DNA from: an uncultured Deinococcales bacterium
GTDB taxonomy: Bacteria; Deinococcota; Deinococci; Deinococcales; Trueperaceae
DNA: 6,607 nucleotides
Assembly: GCA_937934635.1 (NCBI GenBank)
Contig: CALGZD010000239.1
Span: forward strand, 1-6,607
Reading direction: 5' to 3'
Shown: positions 4,447 to 6,607 of the stretch, piece after piece
Layout: each line of letters starts with the position of its first letter
How positions within the stretch are numbered: position 1 is the first letter of the stretch
The notes under the pieces: model-generated
What the model was told of the DNA's origin: nothing
What the model saw: only the letters and a program-made list of their open reading frames with translations
Databases searched by the model: none
Translations under genes and position numbers: made by a program

Positions 4447-6597
4447 TTGTTACGTACGTCCTGTAGTGATGAAAGTTACGTAATTTACAAAGCGTCAGTT
4501 GATAAAGCGTCTACGCTAAATGGTTCAAAAAATAGCAGGTCTAAAGATGCCAAGAAGAGTGGTAGATTAAGACGTTGTTTTTACGACTCTAGTCCTTCTT
4601 TTAAGTTTGTTCTAACAGTTATAGTGCTTAGCTTTTGCCTTTTATTTGGGTATGCTTTTGCAGAAAGTGTTGCAGAGACTAAGTTTCAGGAAATAGAAGT
4701 ACAATGGGGTGATTCAGTAAGTGAAATCGCTGAACACTATGGTATTTCTCAGGCTGAGCTTGTAAGGCTTAATAACCTAACAAGCACTAGAATTATGTTG
4801 GGGCAAAAGATACGTGTGCCTGTAATGGATTTGGAGATGCTTGAGGCTCGAGCTAAGGCAAGTGCTGAGAGCCTTTTGACAGAGCAAAGTGATTATGACT
4901 ATCTGCCATTAGTCGTTGTTCAAGAAAATGATAGTCTCAGTAGCATTGCAGCTACATATGGTATGAGCTTGAGTGATATTCGATCACTCAATAATCTCTC
5001 TTCTGCACGTGTAGAAGTAGGACAATACCTAATTGTCAATAGGAACTTGTTGCAGATTGATGATGTTGAGCTGATTACAGTAGCACAAGGTCAAAAACTA
5101 AGTGATATAGCTGCAAGTCGTAATGTTAGCCTTCGTTCACTAATGGATTTGAATAATTTATCGAGTCCTCGACTTGTTGAGGGGCAAAAGCTAATTGTTG
5201 CAGATACCTCTGCTTTAGTTAGTGTTGAATCTGAAGGAAACACTGTACCTGGATTGTCGGTTGCTGCTAATGAAGCAACCGGTTTATTTTTGCAATCTGA
5301 ACTTGAAACGGTAATTGTTCAACCAAAAGATACGCTGGATGCGATTGCCGCTGAGTTTGGACAATCTGTTGAACATGTGATGGCACTTAACCATCTTGCG
5401 TCAATAGATTTACAGGTTGGAGATGTTCTTTTCGTTAATCCTAATCGTAGCCTCGAAGTCGATGGTGAGCTGCAGTACTTCACAGTTCGGCGTGGTGATT
5501 CACTTGATGCGATTGCGAAACGCTACGATACTACTGTTAATGCCTTAATGCGTGTAAATAATCTTAGCGGACATAGGATTTTTGCTGGCGATCGTTTACG
5601 TTTACCCTATAATGTAAATGGAGATCTTATTGCATCGGTTACTGAAGAGGAAATGCCAGAAACATATACTGTTCGATCTGGTGATACCTTGTATAACATT
5701 GCCTATGCCTATGGTATGTCGATTGATACGCTGATTGCGTTTAATAACTTATATGGTTCGACTATACATCCGGGTCAAACATTGTATCTTGCTGCTACTG
5801 ATAAGGTTCCAGCACCTGAACCGTTAATATATGCAGTTCGTAAAGGAGATACGCTTAGTTCAATCGCTAGTCGATACGGTGTTTCCATTGACGAAATTGC
5901 TTCTTTTAATAGTATCTCGCCAACAGGCATTTTATCTATTGGTTATAATTTAAATATTCCAGAACACTATGCACGAGAACTGTTAGCAAGCTCATCACAA
6001 GCGGATCAAGGCGCAAGTGCTGTGGCTACCTATACGGTACAAAAGGGCGATACGCTTATAGCGATTGCACAGCGTTATAGAACTTCTGTTGATAGTATTG
6101 CTGCTGAAAATCGAATTCGAGGTTCATATATTAGGGCTGGACAGGTGTTACAAGTACCGTCGGCTAACGATGTATTAGCTGCCACGTCTAGCTTTCAACA
6201 GCGTTCTAGTGATTCAAAAATTTCTTGGCCTATAAGGGGCACAATCACATCTAATTTTGGTTGGCGTAGCTTAGTGGTTAATGGTAAAAACCTTCGCAAT
6301 CATACAGGGATGGATATCGATGGTCATACAGGTGATTTCATCCATTCTGCTGTAGGTGGTAAAGTTACTTTTAGCGGGTGGCAAGGTGGTTATGGCAACC
6401 TTGTAGTTGTGACAAATGGCAATATGGAAACATATTATGCTCACGCTTCAGAGTTACTTGTACAAACAGGTGAAACTGTTGTTGAAGGTCAAAGAATAGC
6501 TCGAGTTGGTGCTTCGGGTATGGCAACTGGTTCTCATTTGCATTTTGAAGTTCGAATTAATGGTGTTGCTCAAGACCCTGCTTTCTTCTTAGATTAA
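4447..6597 (+). CDS. Secreted peptidoglycan hydrolase: eight LysM modules plus M23 metallopeptidase
   Basis: Predicted zinc endopeptidase that cuts peptide cross-links in peptidoglycan, held on the wall by LysM modules. The 716-residue product starts at TTG. A basic N-region of about 53 residues precedes a hydrophobic core (54-72) ending in A-F-A, a signal peptidase I site after Ala72. Eight LysM modules follow, at about 82-125, 155-197, 208-251, 287-330, 343-387, 405-448, 461-505 and 527-571. Each has a (G/N/K)D(S/T)L-like turn, except module 1 (GDSV) and module 3 (GQKL), and a central Asn. The M23 domain (~590-712) keeps its zinc and catalytic residues: H619 and D623 in HTGMD, H666 in YAHAS, and H697 and H699 in HLHFEV. 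It therefore looks active rather than a degenerate EnvC/NlpD-type activator. The module 1-2 and 3-4 linkers (126-154, 252-286) match no domain I recognise. A long, marginally charged N-region could instead act as a membrane anchor if cleavage fails. Likely role: wall growth, daughter-cell separation or remodelling. Confidence 0.95.
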   Translation: MLRTSCSDESYVIYKASVDKASTLNGSKNSRSKDAKKSGRLRRCFYDSSPSFKFVLTVIVLSFCLLFGYAFAESVAETKFQEIEVQWGDSVSEIAEHYGISQAELVRLNNLTSTRIMLGQKIRVPVMDLEMLEARAKASAESLLTEQSDYDYLPLVVVQENDSLSSIAATYGMSLSDIRSLNNLSSARVEVGQYLIVNRNLLQIDDVELITVAQGQKLSDIAASRNVSLRSLMDLNNLSSPRLVEGQKLIVADTSALVSVESEGNTVPGLSVAANEATGLFLQSELETVIVQPKDTLDAIAAEFGQSVEHVMALNHLASIDLQVGDVLFVNPNRSLEVDGELQYFTVRRGDSLDAIAKRYDTTVNALMRVNNLSGHRIFAGDRLRLPYNVNGDLIASVTEEEMPETYTVRSGDTLYNIAYAYGMSIDTLIAFNNLYGSTIHPGQTLYLAATDKVPAPEPLIYAVRKGDTLSSIASRYGVSIDEIASFNSISPTGILSIGYNLNIPEHYARELLASSSQADQGASAVATYTVQKGDTLIAIAQRYRTSVDSIAAENRIRGSYIRAGQVLQVPSANDVLAATSSFQQRSSDSKISWPIRGTITSNFGWRSLVVNGKNLRNHTGMDIDGHTGDFIHSAVGGKVTFSGWQGGYGNLVVVTNGNMETYYAHASELLVQTGETVVEGQRIARVGASGMATGSHLHFEVRINGVAQDPAFFLD

Positions 6598-6607
6598 GAA
6601 ATGGAAA

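Noticed and set aside
6601..6607. ATG at 6601 as the start of a further gene
   Set aside because: Only seven bases remain in the window and no clear ribosome binding site precedes it.

Overview
The window is AT-rich DNA (about 38% G+C in the coding line I counted, and lower between genes). It holds three complete protein genes, all on the + strand, separated by unusually long non-coding gaps. I see no rRNA, tRNA, CRISPR array, transposase or complete insertion sequence. From memory, the carbamoyl-phosphate synthase small subunit resembles the Deinococcus proteins most closely: the run of the N-terminal domain, the DGxDMTxEVTTxLPYA region, and an ending with no extra tail. The other two genes, a cytosolic TPR-GGDEF protein and a secreted multi-LysM M23 peptidase, are also common in Deinococcota. 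Two of the three genes lack a Shine-Dalgarno sequence, which suits a group rich in leaderless mRNAs. I infer an atypically low-GC member of Deinococcota; a phylogeny is needed to confirm this.

Layout. 1-476: non-coding. It carries a long hairpin (12-bp perfect stem plus 6-bp outer stem, 348-394) next to a possible promoter. 477-2129: cytosolic diguanylate cyclase with about eight TPRs, a coiled coil and an intact GGEEF domain with an inhibitory site. 2130-2588: non-coding and repeat-rich. It contains a 14-bp inverted repeat bracketed by imperfect 27-29 bp direct copies, four ACTG-centred units at exact 11-bp spacing, and a 13-bp tandem duplication just upstream of carA. 2589-3722: carA. 3723-4446: a 724-bp gap with several short tandem duplications and a small hairpin, and a possible promoter near its end. 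4447-6597: secreted peptidoglycan hydrolase with eight LysM modules and an M23 domain, started by TTG behind a strong Shine-Dalgarno sequence.

The three genes belong to different processes: second-messenger signalling, pyrimidine/arginine precursor synthesis and cell-wall remodelling. Given the long gaps, they probably do not form an operon. No carB follows carA here. I found no convincing undescribed multi-gene system. The most unusual content is the intergenic DNA, with its repeated short tandem duplications, the phased 11-bp repeats before carA and the palindrome before the cyclase gene.
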